Shown in pieces: positions 37,044 through 45,845 of a stretch of DNA of 64,000 nucleotides; positions within the stretch are counted from its first letter, which is position 1, and every line of letters begins with the position of its first letter. Location of the stretch: positions 2,356,001-2,420,000 of the forward strand of contig CAWBWT010000002.1 in the NCBI GenBank assembly GCA_963792675.1, written 5' to 3'. This DNA is from JBBROS01 sp963792675 (GTDB taxonomy: Bacteria; Pseudomonadota; Alphaproteobacteria; Acetobacterales; Acetobacteraceae). The position numbers and the translations under genes were made by a program. The notes beneath the pieces are model-generated. The model was not told the DNA's origin. It did not search any database and was given only the letters and a program-made list of their open reading frames with translations.

Positions 37044-38549
37044 ATGTCCGAAGCCGCAACGCTCCCCGTCGCCCGCCGCCCGAGCGAGGCCGAGCACTTC
37101 GATGTCATCGTCGTCGGCGCCGGGATCTCCGGCATCGGCGCCAGCTATCATCTCGTTACCCAATGCCCCGGGACGCGTTTCGTCGTGCTAGAGGAGCAGG
37201 GCGGCTTCGGCGGAACCTGGCGCACCCATCGTTTCCCCGGCATCCGGTCCGACAGCGACCTGTACACCTTCGGCTACCGGTTCAAGCCCTGGGTCGGGGC
37301 TCCGATCGCCACCGCGGACAAGATCCTGAACTACATGGGCGAGGTGATCGACGAGAACGACCTCGACCGGCACATCCGCTATCACCACAAGATCGCTGCT
37401 GCGTCCTGGTCGAGCGCAGACAATCTCTGGACGCTCGACGTCACCCGCACCGACACCGGCGAAGCGTTCCGCATCACGACCGGCTTTCTATGGATGTGCC
37501 AGGGCTACTACCGGCATGCCGAGGGTTACACGCCGGAATGGCCCGGCATGGCAGAGTTCGCCGGCCGCATCGTCCATCCGCAGACCTGGCCGGACGACTT
37601 GGACGTTAGCGGCAAGCGCGTCGTCGTGGTCGGGTCCGGCGCTACCGCGGCCACGATCGTGCCGGCGCTCGCCGGACGCTGTGAGCACGTGACGATGCTG
37701 CAGCGGTCCCCGACCTGGTTCCGCACCGGGCGCAACGCCATCGAGATCGCCGACGAGCTGCGCGAGCTCGGGATCGACGAGACCTGGATCCACGAGGTAG
37801 TGCGGCGCAAGATCCAGCAGGAGCAGGCGAAGTTCACCCGCCGCACCTTCACCGAGCCCGACAAGGTCAGGGACGAGTTGCTCGAGCAGGCCCGGCTGCA
37901 CCTCGGGCCCGACGTGGACGTGGACACGCACTTCACCCCGAACTACCGGCCGTGGCAGCAGCGGCTCGCCTTCATCCCCGACGCCGACCTGTTCCAGGCG
38001 ATCCGGTCGGGCAAGGCCTCGGTCGCGACCGACCGGATCGAGCGCTTCACGCCGACCGGCTTGCAGCTTGCCTCCGGCGCCCATCTGCCGGCGGACATCG
38101 TGGTCACGGCGACCGGGTTCCACCTGAACGTGCTCGGCGACATCGCATTCTCGGTCGATGGCGAACCGCTGGTGTTTTCCGACACCGTCACCTATCGCGG
38201 CATGATGTTCACCGGCGTGCCGAACCTCGTATGGGTGTTCGGCTACTTCCGGGCGAGCTGGACCTTGCGCGCCGACCTGGTCGCCGATTTCGTCTGCCGG
38301 CTGCTGCAGCACATGCGGGCCCGGAACGCCCGCAAGGTGACGGTCGCGCTCCGGCCCGAGGACCGGGACATGAAGCTATCGCCGTGGATGGACACCGAGG
38401 ATTTCAATCCTGGCTACCTGCAGCGCGGCCTGCATTTGCTGCCGAAGCGGGGCGACAAGCCGGAGTGGCAGCACACCCAGGACCATTGGGCGGAGAAGGA
38501 CGCGTTTCCCGCAATCGACCTCGACGACTCGGCGTTCCTCTACCGCTGA
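37044..38549 (+). CDS. Flavin-containing monooxygenase, Baeyer-Villiger type
   Basis: A 501-residue FAD/NADPH monooxygenase. The FAD motif VIVVGAGISGIGASYHL is at residues 21-37, the FGGTWRTHRFPGIRSDSD segment follows, and the second Rossmann motif is VVVVGSGATAATIVPAL. FAGRIVHPQTWP, near residue 171, matches the Baeyer-Villiger fingerprint FxGxxxHxxxWP exactly. Such enzymes turn ketones into esters or lactones. It shares a transcriptional direction with the MpaB-like gene; an SDR and a serine hydrolase converge on it. SD (ggagag) precedes ATG 37044. Confidence 0.88.
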   Translation: MSEAATLPVARRPSEAEHFDVIVVGAGISGIGASYHLVTQCPGTRFVVLEEQGGFGGTWRTHRFPGIRSDSDLYTFGYRFKPWVGAPIATADKILNYMGEVIDENDLDRHIRYHHKIAAASWSSADNLWTLDVTRTDTGEAFRITTGFLWMCQGYYRHAEGYTPEWPGMAEFAGRIVHPQTWPDDLDVSGKRVVVVGSGATAATIVPALAGRCEHVTMLQRSPTWFRTGRNAIEIADELRELGIDETWIHEVVRRKIQQEQAKFTRRTFTEPDKVRDELLEQARLHLGPDVDVDTHFTPNYRPWQQRLAFIPDADLFQAIRSGKASVATDRIERFTPTGLQLASGAHLPADIVVTATGFHLNVLGDIAFSVDGEPLVFSDTVTYRGMMFTGVPNLVWVFGYFRASWTLRADLVADFVCRLLQHMRARNARKVTVALRPEDRDMKLSPWMDTEDFNPGYLQRGLHLLPKRGDKPEWQHTQDHWAEKDAFPAIDLDDSAFLYR

Positions 38550-38576
38550 GGGGAGCTCGAGGGCGCGGGCCCGCCG

Positions 38577-39386
38577 TCAGGGCATGGCGGCCGAGATGCC
38601 GCCGTCGACAACGAGCTCGGTCCCGGTGATGTGCCGCGCTTCATCGGACGCCAGGAACAGCACCGCGTGCGCCACATCCCAGGCATCGCCCATCTTGCCC
38701 ATCGGCACTTGGGCGTTGCGGCGGGCGATCAGCTGCTCGGCGTCGTTGGCGCCGAGCTGACGCACCAGCCGGGCTTCGACCAGCGGCGTGTGCATCAGGC
38801 CCGGCACGACCGTGTTGCAGCGCACGCCGGCCTGCGCGTGCTCCATCGCGATCGATTTCGACATGGCGATCACCCCATACTTCGCCGCGCTGTAGGCCAC
38901 GTGGGGGCGGCCTGCGCTCATCCGCAGCGCGGCGATCGAGGACAGGTTCACGATCGCGCCGCTGCCGTGCCGGCGCAGATGCGGCAGGGCGAACTTGCAG
39001 CACAGGAAGGCGCTGCGGAGGTTCATGTCGAGCTGCCGATCCCAATCCGGTTCGGCCATGCTTTCGGCGCCGCCGGGGTGCGAACCTCCGACATTGTTGA
39101 CCAGGATGTCGAGCCGCCCGTGCGCGGCGATGCAGGCGTCGACCGCCGCCGCCACCTCGTCCGCCACGGTGACGTCGGCCACGTGGGCGGTGGCGCTGCC
39201 GCCCTCGGCGCGGATGATCGCCAGCGTCTCCTCGACCGCCTCGGCGCGGTTGTCGATCGCGAACACCGCCGCGCCCTGCCGCGCCAGCAGCACCGCCGTG
39301 GCCTTGCCGTTTCCCCAGCCCGGCCCGGCCGAGCCGGCGCCTGTAACGATCGCAGCCTTGCCGTCGAGCCGGAAGATGCCGCTCAT
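38577..39386 (-). CDS. Short-chain dehydrogenase/reductase (SDR)
   Basis: A 269-residue classical SDR: cofactor motif TGAGSAGPGWGNGKA, NNVGG, catalytic serine in NLSSIAALR and YxxxK in YSAAKYG; ends GTELVVDGGISAAMP. It is in the same frame as the upstream serine hydrolase with no stop between, which would make a 687-residue fusion. A one-base shift would instead stop the hydrolase at TAA 39407, just before this ATG. I treat them as two coupled genes. ATG 39395 is an alternative start. Confidence 0.85.
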   Translation of the reverse strand: MSGIFRLDGKAAIVTGAGSAGPGWGNGKATAVLLARQGAAVFAIDNRAEAVEETLAIIRAEGGSATAHVADVTVADEVAAAVDACIAAHGRLDILVNNVGGSHPGGAESMAEPDWDRQLDMNLRSAFLCCKFALPHLRRHGSGAIVNLSSIAALRMSAGRPHVAYSAAKYGVIAMSKSIAMEHAQAGVRCNTVVPGLMHTPLVEARLVRQLGANDAEQLIARRNAQVPMGKMGDAWDVAHAVLFLASDEARHITGTELVVDGGISAAMP

Positions 39387-39406
39387 GCCGCTCATGCCGG
39401 GGGGGA

Positions 39407-40693
39407 TTATGCCGCGCCCATGGCGTCGGTACAGGCTCCGTTCGTATTGGCCATACAGCCGCATCGTCGGCCCGTCGCCGAATGGCAGCACCTGGGTCAT
39501 GATGACGGCGGCAAGGTCGCGGGCCGGGTCGATCCAATAATGGGTGTTGAACAGCCCGGCCCAGGTGAGGCTGCCGGCACTGCGGCCATTGGGGCCGGCC
39601 TGCATGTTGATCATGTAGCCCAGACCCCATTTCAGGCTTCGGCCGGGGAAGAAGTCGACGTCGGTGGACCGCGCGGGCAGGGTGGTCTTGAGGATCCCGG
39701 CCTCGAGGTCGCCGATCTGGTTCTTGTTCATGGACGCCACCGTCTCGGTGCGCAGGATGCGCGTGCCCTCCAGGGCGCCGCCGCCCAGCACCGCCCGCAG
39801 CAGCGTCAGGTAGTCGGACGCGGTGGAGTAGAGGCCGCCGCCGCCGGCCCAGAACTCCGGCGTGAACGGCGTCTCGAGCGGTTGCGGCTGCAGCGAGCCG
39901 TCCGGCATGCGTTGGTGGTAGCTGGCCTGTCGCGCGCGCTGTTCGGAGGTGGGCGAGAACGACGTGTCCTTCATGCCGAGCGGTGCGGTGACGTGCTCGG
40001 CGACGTAGGCGTCGAGCGTCTGCCCGCTGATCCGTTCGACGATCTGCCCGACCCAATCGATGTTGATGCCGTACTCCCAGCGGGTACCCGGGTCGAACAC
40101 CAACGGCAGCCGCAGCGAGGCAAGCTTGCCGGTGCTGGTGGACGGCATGCCGCTCGCCTGCACGTAGCGGGCCGTGTTGGCGTCCCACTGCTCGTAGCTG
40201 AACCCGGCGGTATGGGTCAGCAGGTGGCGCAAGGTGATCGGCCCCTTGGCCGGACGGAGCTTGGGCGTGCCGCCTGCGTCGAACCCGTCCAGGACCTGCG
40301 GCGCGCTCAACGCCGCATCGATCGGCGGCACCGGCTCGTTCAGTGCAAGCCGGCCTTGTTCGACCAACTGCATGGCCGCAATCGACGTCACCAGCTTGGT
40401 CATCGAGGCGATCCGGAACAGCGTGTCCAGCGTCATCGCCGGGCCATGCGCGAGATTGCGGGTTCCGAACGCAGCCTCGTAGAACACTCCCTTGCCGTTG
40501 GCCGCCATGGCGACGACGCCGGGCACCTCGCGCGCGTCGGCGGCTCGGCGCAGCACGGTGTCGATCCCGCCGCGCGCCACCGGCTCCCCGGCGGTTGCCG
40601 CTTGTGCGGGAAGGCTGCCGACGCCGAGCCCGAGGAGCACGCCGCCGCAGCCTGCTCAAGCAGCTCGCGCCGTCCAGGTTCCATGTTCGGCAT
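39407..40693 (-). CDS. Serine hydrolase, class C beta-lactamase fold (esterase-like), frameshifted
   Basis: About 428 residues of the beta-lactamase/EstB/DD-peptidase superfamily. Catalytic SxxK is in FRIASMTKLV, YxN is YGIN, and LRHLLTHTAGFSYE is the usual surrounding motif. The N-terminus MPNMEPGRRELLEQAA has a twin-arginine-like leader; a shift near 40645 joins it to GVLLGLGVGSLPAQAA. SD GGGGAGG precedes ATG 40693. The 3' end is uncertain (see the SDR entry). Next to a Baeyer-Villiger-type enzyme, an esterase acting on its ester product is a reasonable inference. Confidence 0.8.
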
Positions 40694-40896
40694 GCCACGT
40701 TCCTCCCCTGAGGTCTTCGCTCGCCGCCTCTCGCTGGACGGATTACGGATGGTCGATGCGGGACGGTTAACGGTATTGGACCCGGACTGGCTGTGCAATG
40801 CGCAGGGCGGGGCCGCGAGCGGGACGGCGAGGATGCGCCGGACGGCGTAGTGCGGCGCGTTGTGGCCCGGGCGCGAGTTGGTCCATCGTGCCGGCT

Positions 40897-41367
40897 ATGA
40901 GCCGAGCCTTTGTGTCCGAGGACGCCGCCGACAAGAACGCTGCCTTGCTGCCGGAGCGCCCCATCAGCAACGCGCCCAACCTCGTAACCCGGCGCGGCCT
41001 CGCGCTGATCGACGCCGAGGTTGCGCGCTTGGCCGGGCTGATCGAGCGCGGCTCGGCCGACGATCCGGCTCGAGCGGCTGTCGCGCGCGACTTGCGTTAT
41101 TGGCGGGCGCGACGGGCGACTGCCCAGCTTGTCGAGCCGCCGGCTCTGCCCGATGGGGTCGGGTTCGGCTGCCTCGTGACGATCCGCCGCGCCAACGGCA
41201 GCGAGGCAAACTACCGGATCGTCGGTGAGGACGAGGCGGATCCGGCGCAGGGCCTGCTGGCGTGGACGGCGCCGCTGGCGCAAGCGCTGAGCGCCGCCGA
41301 ACCCGGCGACGTCGTCGAGCCTGCCGGCGGGCGGGCGGCTGTGACCGTGGTGCGCGTCACCGCCTGA
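40897..41367 (+). CDS. GreA/GreB family elongation-factor-like protein
   Basis: 156 residues. The N-terminal helices (NLVTRRGLALIDAEVARLAGLI) and the C-terminal domain (VTIRRANGSEANYRIVGEDEADPAQGLLAW) match GreA/GreB transcript-cleavage factors or Rnk-like relatives that bind the RNA polymerase secondary channel. The coiled coil is shorter than in canonical GreA, so it may be a specialised GreB-like paralogue. ATG 40897. Confidence 0.78.
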   Translation: MSRAFVSEDAADKNAALLPERPISNAPNLVTRRGLALIDAEVARLAGLIERGSADDPARAAVARDLRYWRARRATAQLVEPPALPDGVGFGCLVTIRRANGSEANYRIVGEDEADPAQGLLAWTAPLAQALSAAEPGDVVEPAGGRAAVTVVRVTA

Positions 41368-41948
41368 CGATCGCGCCCGGCGGCCCGCATCGCCGCGGCT
41401 TGTGGGTTCGGCGCAACAGTGCCCGACGGAAGGGAAGCGGGCGGCCCGTGAGCGCGTCTTTCCTGGGACGGGAGAATTGCGCCGGCCCTGTCGCCCGTGT
41501 CAGTCCCTTGCTGACAGGGAGGCGGCGAGGCCGAAGCGGGCAGCACGATGCCCCGCGCCGCTAGGGATCCGACGTACTCACACGAACGAGTGCAACGCCC
41601 TCGCGTTAGTGAAACTTGACAGGGTTGGGACCGGCCGGCTGGCTCGAATCCTGTCGGCGCGGCCTAAAAATTGCCGCGTTGTCAGTCAGGATGGGTCTAA
41701 CGAGATGTTCATTGCGACCGCGCGGTTTCGCGGCATCTGTAAGGAGTAAACTAACGATTAGCAAGGCAGACGTGAACTCGCCGAGCCGATCATGAGCCAG
41801 TATCTATTGCAAGTACGAAATATCATGTGCTCACAAAGATTTTGGTTTTCACGGTGGATTGACAGAAGCTAAGAACGCCATAGATCGTTGCTAATCTAAC
41901 ATGAAATTGTGCCGGGGACGTGGCGGACGGTTTCGAGGAGCTTCAGTG
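41368..41948. other. 580-bp spacer with an AT-richer half; no convincing gene
   Basis: From about 41570, and especially 41740-41930, base composition drops well below the rest of the window. A 115-codon frame at 41402-41749 has no recognisable domain, SD or neighbour-like codon use, and I do not call it. There is a GTCAG/CTGAC hairpin near 41505-41525 and a promoter candidate at 41859. The spacer leads into the flavoprotein-DegT-GT genes and could mark an acquisition boundary. Confidence 0.55.
41859..41886 (+). promoter_or_regulatory. Candidate sigma-70 promoter for the flavoprotein operon
   Basis: TTGACA (41859-41864) and TAGATC (41881-41886) with 16-bp spacing lie in the AT-richer spacer. 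Transcription would start near 41893, about 56 nt before the ATG at 41949. The -10 box is weak. Confidence 0.4.
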
Positions 41949-43340
41949 ATGCGAACTCAGCCCAAGTACCTAGGCCTGGTAATCGTCGGCGGCGGCCCGG
42001 CTGGCTTGGCCCCGTTGCTCGCCGCGCATCGTACCGGCGAGCTCGCGGCCCTGCTCGATGGCGGAGTTGCGATCATCGAGCAATCGGACCGGCTCGGCTG
42101 CGGGTCGATCGGCGGCTATGGCATCAATTCCGACAGCAGCGGCCGCACGTTCGTGGATTGCTTGCTGGCCGACGGCGAAACCGAGCTCACCCAACTCAAC
42201 GACCACCCGCTGACCCAGAAGCTCGCTGAGGCCGGGGACGGCGCGGTCGCGCTGCGTGACGCCGGGCGCTTTTTGGGCCTGGTCGGCGACGCGATGGAGC
42301 GGATCATTACGGAGCACCCTGCGAGCCAGGTGCTTGCCGACCATCACGTCGTTGCCGCGTCGCGCGTTGCCGATGGCTGGAGCGTGCTTGTGCGCCACGC
42401 CCATACGGGCCACGAGCGCACGTTGCTGGCGCGCAACCTCGTCGTCGCGACCGGCGCGCATCAGCCGGTCGAGCGACTCGCGGCCGAGATGGTGGGTGGG
42501 GTATCCCTGCTGCAACGGTGCGGCGACCGCCTCATGCAATCCGGCGACGTGCTGGCGACCGGCGGGCTCGCGCATGTCGCCGACCTGCTGCAAGGCAAGC
42601 AGGAACCGCGTGTGGTGGTCGTTGGCGGCTCGACGAGTGCCGCGGCCGTGGCGCACGCGCTGCTGAACCGCATGCCGCGGGTGGCTTTCGGCGCCGGCGG
42701 CGTATCGCTCCTGCACCGCCGCCCCCTGCGAATCTACTACCCCGATCGCGCCTCGGCCCTGGCCGAGGACTACACCGAATGGTCCGAAGACGACGTCTGC
42801 CCGATCAGCGGCAAGGTGTTCCGCTTCGCCGGCTTCCGGCTCGACTCCCGCGAGCTGGTCATGCAGGCGCGCGGCCTCGGCGGCCGCACTCCGGAACCGA
42901 GGCTCCGCTTGCATCAGCTCGCCGCCGACGACGCGCAGGCGGCGCGCCTGCTCGACGAGGCCGACCTCGTCATCGCAGCCCTGGGCTACCGCCCGCGCGG
43001 CTTGGCCGTCCTCGATTGGAACGGCCAGCCGATCACTTTGTGGTCGCAAACCGGGCCGCAGCGGCCGATGGTTGACGGCCAATGCCGCGTGCTGGACGCC
43101 GGCGAGCAGCCGATCCCCGGCCTGTTCGGGATCGGCCTCGCGGCCGGTTTCGTTCCTCGCGGCAGGCTGGGCGGGGAGGCGAGCTTTCGCGGCCAGGCCA
43201 ACGGCTTGTGGCTGTGGCAGCACGACGTCGGCTCGCTGATCGTCAACGCGGTGCTTGCCACCATCGATCCGGCGCCGTTGCTGCTCGACGCGGCGATCGC
43301 GGCCGGCCAGCCTGTGGTTGCCGAGGTCGCCCTGACATGA
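41949..43340 (+). CDS. FAD/NAD(P)-dependent oxidoreductase, possibly N-monooxygenase-like
   Basis: 463 residues. The FAD motif VIVGGGPAGLAPLL is at 11-24, an ATG-type motif LVVATGAHQP at 164-173, and a second Rossmann motif RVVVVGGSTSAAAVAHALL at 221-239. This layout resembles lysine/ornithine N-hydroxylases and other flavoprotein monooxygenases, but I cannot assign a substrate. GAGGAG precedes ATG 41949. Its stop overlaps the aminotransferase start (ATGA), so it is the first of three translationally coupled genes. Intact. Confidence 0.72.
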   Translation: MRTQPKYLGLVIVGGGPAGLAPLLAAHRTGELAALLDGGVAIIEQSDRLGCGSIGGYGINSDSSGRTFVDCLLADGETELTQLNDHPLTQKLAEAGDGAVALRDAGRFLGLVGDAMERIITEHPASQVLADHHVVAASRVADGWSVLVRHAHTGHERTLLARNLVVATGAHQPVERLAAEMVGGVSLLQRCGDRLMQSGDVLATGGLAHVADLLQGKQEPRVVVVGGSTSAAAVAHALLNRMPRVAFGAGGVSLLHRRPLRIYYPDRASALAEDYTEWSEDDVCPISGKVFRFAGFRLDSRELVMQARGLGGRTPEPRLRLHQLAADDAQAARLLDEADLVIAALGYRPRGLAVLDWNGQPITLWSQTGPQRPMVDGQCRVLDAGEQPIPGLFGIGLAAGFVPRGRLGGEASFRGQANGLWLWQHDVGSLIVNAVLATIDPAPLLLDAAIAAGQPVVAEVALT

Positions 43341-44573
43341 CCGTTCCGTTGATCCGGCCGAACCCGCCCCGGCTGAGCCAAGCCGCCGACCGCCTCCGCA
43401 CCATCGAGGACAGCGGCATCTTCAGCAATTTCGGACCGGCCAACACCGCGTTCGAGCAGGACATGGTCGCCCGCATGTTCGGAGGCGACGGCGCCTGTGT
43501 GACCGTGTGCAACGCCACCATCGGCCTGATGCTGGCGGTGCAGCAGGCGATCGGCGGCCGCCCGGTCGGCACCAAATACGCGCTGATGCCGTCCTTCACC
43601 TTCGCCGCCGCCGCGCAGGCGGCCATGTGGTGCGGGCTGACGCCGCTGTTCTGCGACATCGACCCGGCCACCTGGACCGCCGACCCGGCCCATGAGGAGC
43701 GGCTGATCGCCCAGTACGGCGCCGACATCGCCGTCGTCATGCCGTATGCCACGTTCGGCTTCGACCTCGACCTCGCGCGCTACACGGCGCTGACCGCGCG
43801 CCACGGTATCCCCGTGGTCGTGGACGCCGCCGCCTCGCTCGGCACCGTCGCGTCCGACGGACGCGGCTACGGCACCGGGTATCGCGGGCTGATCGTCTAC
43901 TCGATGCACGCCACCAAGTCGTTTTCCACCGGCGAGGGCGGGGTGATCTACAGCGCCGACCCCGCGGCGATCGCGACCCTGCGGCAGATGTGCAACTTCG
44001 GCTTCGGCAAGCCGCGCGTTGCCACCATGCCGGGGCTGAACGCCAAGCTGAGCGAAGTGAGCGCACTCGATGGCGCACCTGCGGCTCGGCGAGAACGACG
44101 CCATGCTGGCGCGCCGCTCGGCCTTGATGCAGGGCTACCGCGACGCCCTGCCGGAGCTGACGTTCCAGACCCAACTGCCGGGTCACCAAGCGCACCAGTT
44201 TGCACCCGCAATGCTACCCTGGGTGCTGGCACCACATCGAGCCGACCTTGTCGCCTCGTTGCAGCAGCGCGGCATCGGCTGCGCGACCTACTTCAGCCCG
44301 CACGTGCTGCAGCAGGACTACTTCGCCGGCAATACGCTCGGCGGCGCGCTGCCGGTGTCGGACGACGTGGGCGCCCGCATCATCAGCCTGCCGCTGTTCG
44401 ACAGCATGACCGCGCACGACCGGGTCGAGGTGGTCACGGTGCTGCGCGAGGAAATGGCCCGGTTCGCCAGGCCCGTCCGCCGTAGTGCGGTCGCGCGCTC
44501 GGTTGCCTCGCTGCAGCCCGCCCTGGCCGTCAGCCCGACGGCGTCGGCCGTCGTTGCGGGTTTGGTGACATGA
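43337..44573 (+). CDS. DegT/DnrJ/EryC1/StrS-type PLP aminotransferase (one frameshift)
   Basis: About 411 residues of the nucleotide-sugar aminotransferase family. The PLP lysine is K194 in YSMHATKSFSTGEGG, the cofactor-ring aspartate is D163 in VVVDAAASLG, and NATIGLMLAVQQ and PSFTFAAAAQAA match the substrate pocket region. An extra G near 44061 shifts the frame after KLSEVSAL; correct reading continues MAHLRLGENDAML. Coupled to the flavoprotein upstream and the GT-like gene downstream. Probably makes an amino sugar or aminated acyl unit (inference). Confidence 0.85.
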
Positions 44574-45688
44574 CCCGAGCGACCGGGAGCCTCGTTCCCA
44601 CCACCCGAATTTCGTCGTTCCACCCCAGCCAAGACGGGTCCAAACCCATGCGCTTCGCCGTCGTCTTCAAGACCTATATGTGGGACCCGTTCGTGCAGCG
44701 GCAGGCCACCCGCTGCCAGGCGGTGTGCGGCTCCGGCGACTTCTTCATCTCGATCGATGAAACCAACGGCTCGGTCGGGCCGGTGCCGTTCGACCGCGTC
44801 GTCCGCACCAGCAACGCCGAGATCGTGTCGATGGGGTTCGCCGACCGCTTCGAAAAGGGCTCGCTGCTGTGGTGGAACCCGGACTACGCGCACTACCAAT
44901 TCCAGGAGCGGCATCCCGACTACGATTACTACGTATTCGTCGAATACGACGTCGTCGTGCGGACGAGCTTCGAGCAGTTGATCAGCCGGATGGCCGCGGA
45001 AGGGACCGAGTTGCTGCACCTTCCACTCGGGGAGGAAAAGAACGATTGGTTCTGGACGATCTATCACCGGCAAACCTATCCGCTCGAGGAGCTGAAGGGG
45101 TCCCTGATCTGCCTGACCGCGTTCTCCCGGCATGCACTCGAAACCCTGGCCCGCCGCCGCCGTGAGATGGCCGGCGCGCCGGATGTCGGCTTTTGGCCGA
45201 ACGCCGAGGTGTTCATTCCGACCGAAATCGCCCGCTCCGGATTGCAGGCGCGCTCGCTTGAAGAATACGGCCAAGTCGACGGGTACCGCTGGTTTCCGCC
45301 GCTGCTGGAAGAAGACCTCGGCAGCGTGGCTGGGGCGCCGTTCCTGCATCCGGTACTTGACCGCAAGCGGTTTCTTACGTCGATGCTGAAGTCCACCCCG
45401 GCCGTTCGCTCCTATTTCTATCCGCGCAGCAAGTTGTGGCGGGCTTTGCTGCGGTTCGAGGCACGCGACTATCTGCTTCGCCTGATCCCGGCGGGATATC
45501 AGCGCTGGCAGCTCAACCGTCGCGACGACGCCGAGCGCGCGTTGCTAATGCGCCGGTTCTCCGAGACCGCGGCGGACAATGTGGCCGCTGTGCAGACGAC
45601 CCGGCCGAAGCAGATCCGGCGGCGGCTGGTCGGCAACGGATGGCGTTCCGCCGCGCCGCAACCGCCGACTCAGGCCGTCACGGAGTAG
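44570..45688 (+). CDS. Unrecognised protein, possibly GT-A-like glycosyltransferase
   Basis: 372 residues, soluble. No family recognised with confidence. MRFAVVFKTYMWDPFVQRQA (27-46) opens an alternating beta/alpha region, and YVFVEYDVVVRTSFEQLI (121-138) resembles the metal-binding acidic strand end of GT-A glycosyltransferases. The C-terminus is basic. ATG 44570 overlaps the aminotransferase stop; ATG 44648 would start at the domain. Position after a sugar-aminotransferase-type gene supports a transferase role; this is inference. A 19-bp perfect hairpin follows. Confidence 0.6.
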   Translation: MTRATGSLVPTTRISSFHPSQDGSKPMRFAVVFKTYMWDPFVQRQATRCQAVCGSGDFFISIDETNGSVGPVPFDRVVRTSNAEIVSMGFADRFEKGSLLWWNPDYAHYQFQERHPDYDYYVFVEYDVVVRTSFEQLISRMAAEGTELLHLPLGEEKNDWFWTIYHRQTYPLEELKGSLICLTAFSRHALETLARRRREMAGAPDVGFWPNAEVFIPTEIARSGLQARSLEEYGQVDGYRWFPPLLEEDLGSVAGAPFLHPVLDRKRFLTSMLKSTPAVRSYFYPRSKLWRALLRFEARDYLLRLIPAGYQRWQLNRRDDAERALLMRRFSETAADNVAAVQTTRPKQIRRRLVGNGWRSAAPQPPTQAVTE

Positions 45689-45696
45689 CCGGACAG

Positions 45697-45737
45697 ATCC
45701 GCCCCGGCCGCCTCGAAACGAGGCGGCCGGGGCGGAT
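45697..45737. terminator. Perfect 19-bp hairpin after the three-gene operon
   Basis: Arms 45697-45715 and 45719-45737 (begins ATCCGCCCCGG, ends CCGGGGCGGAT) are exactly complementary with an AAA loop. No T-tract follows. It begins 8 nt after the GT-like gene's stop. Confidence 0.7.
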
Positions 45738-45845
45738 ACGCGGCGGCTGGTCCTGTTACGGACGAAACGATTTCTTCACCAAAGCCCGGTAAGGAGATCT
45801 TGCCCCTCGCGCCGCATGGTGGGTGGCAAACACAGGACCTAAGTC

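Noticed and set aside
38631..40850. A 739-codon plus-strand frame
   Set aside because: Antisense to the SDR and serine hydrolase genes, with no recognisable domain; a shadow frame.
38641..41283. An 880-codon minus-strand frame
   Set aside because: Overlaps the SDR, hydrolase and Gre genes in another frame; composition typical of a GC shadow.
41630..41690. A GGCTCGAATCC stretch resembling a tRNA T-arm
   Set aside because: No acceptor stem, D-arm or anticodon arm can be folded around it. Too weak for a tRNA or an attachment site.
41402..41749. A 115-codon frame in the 580-bp spacer
   Set aside because: No Shine-Dalgarno, no domain, and a composition unlike neighbours; it crosses the change in GC.
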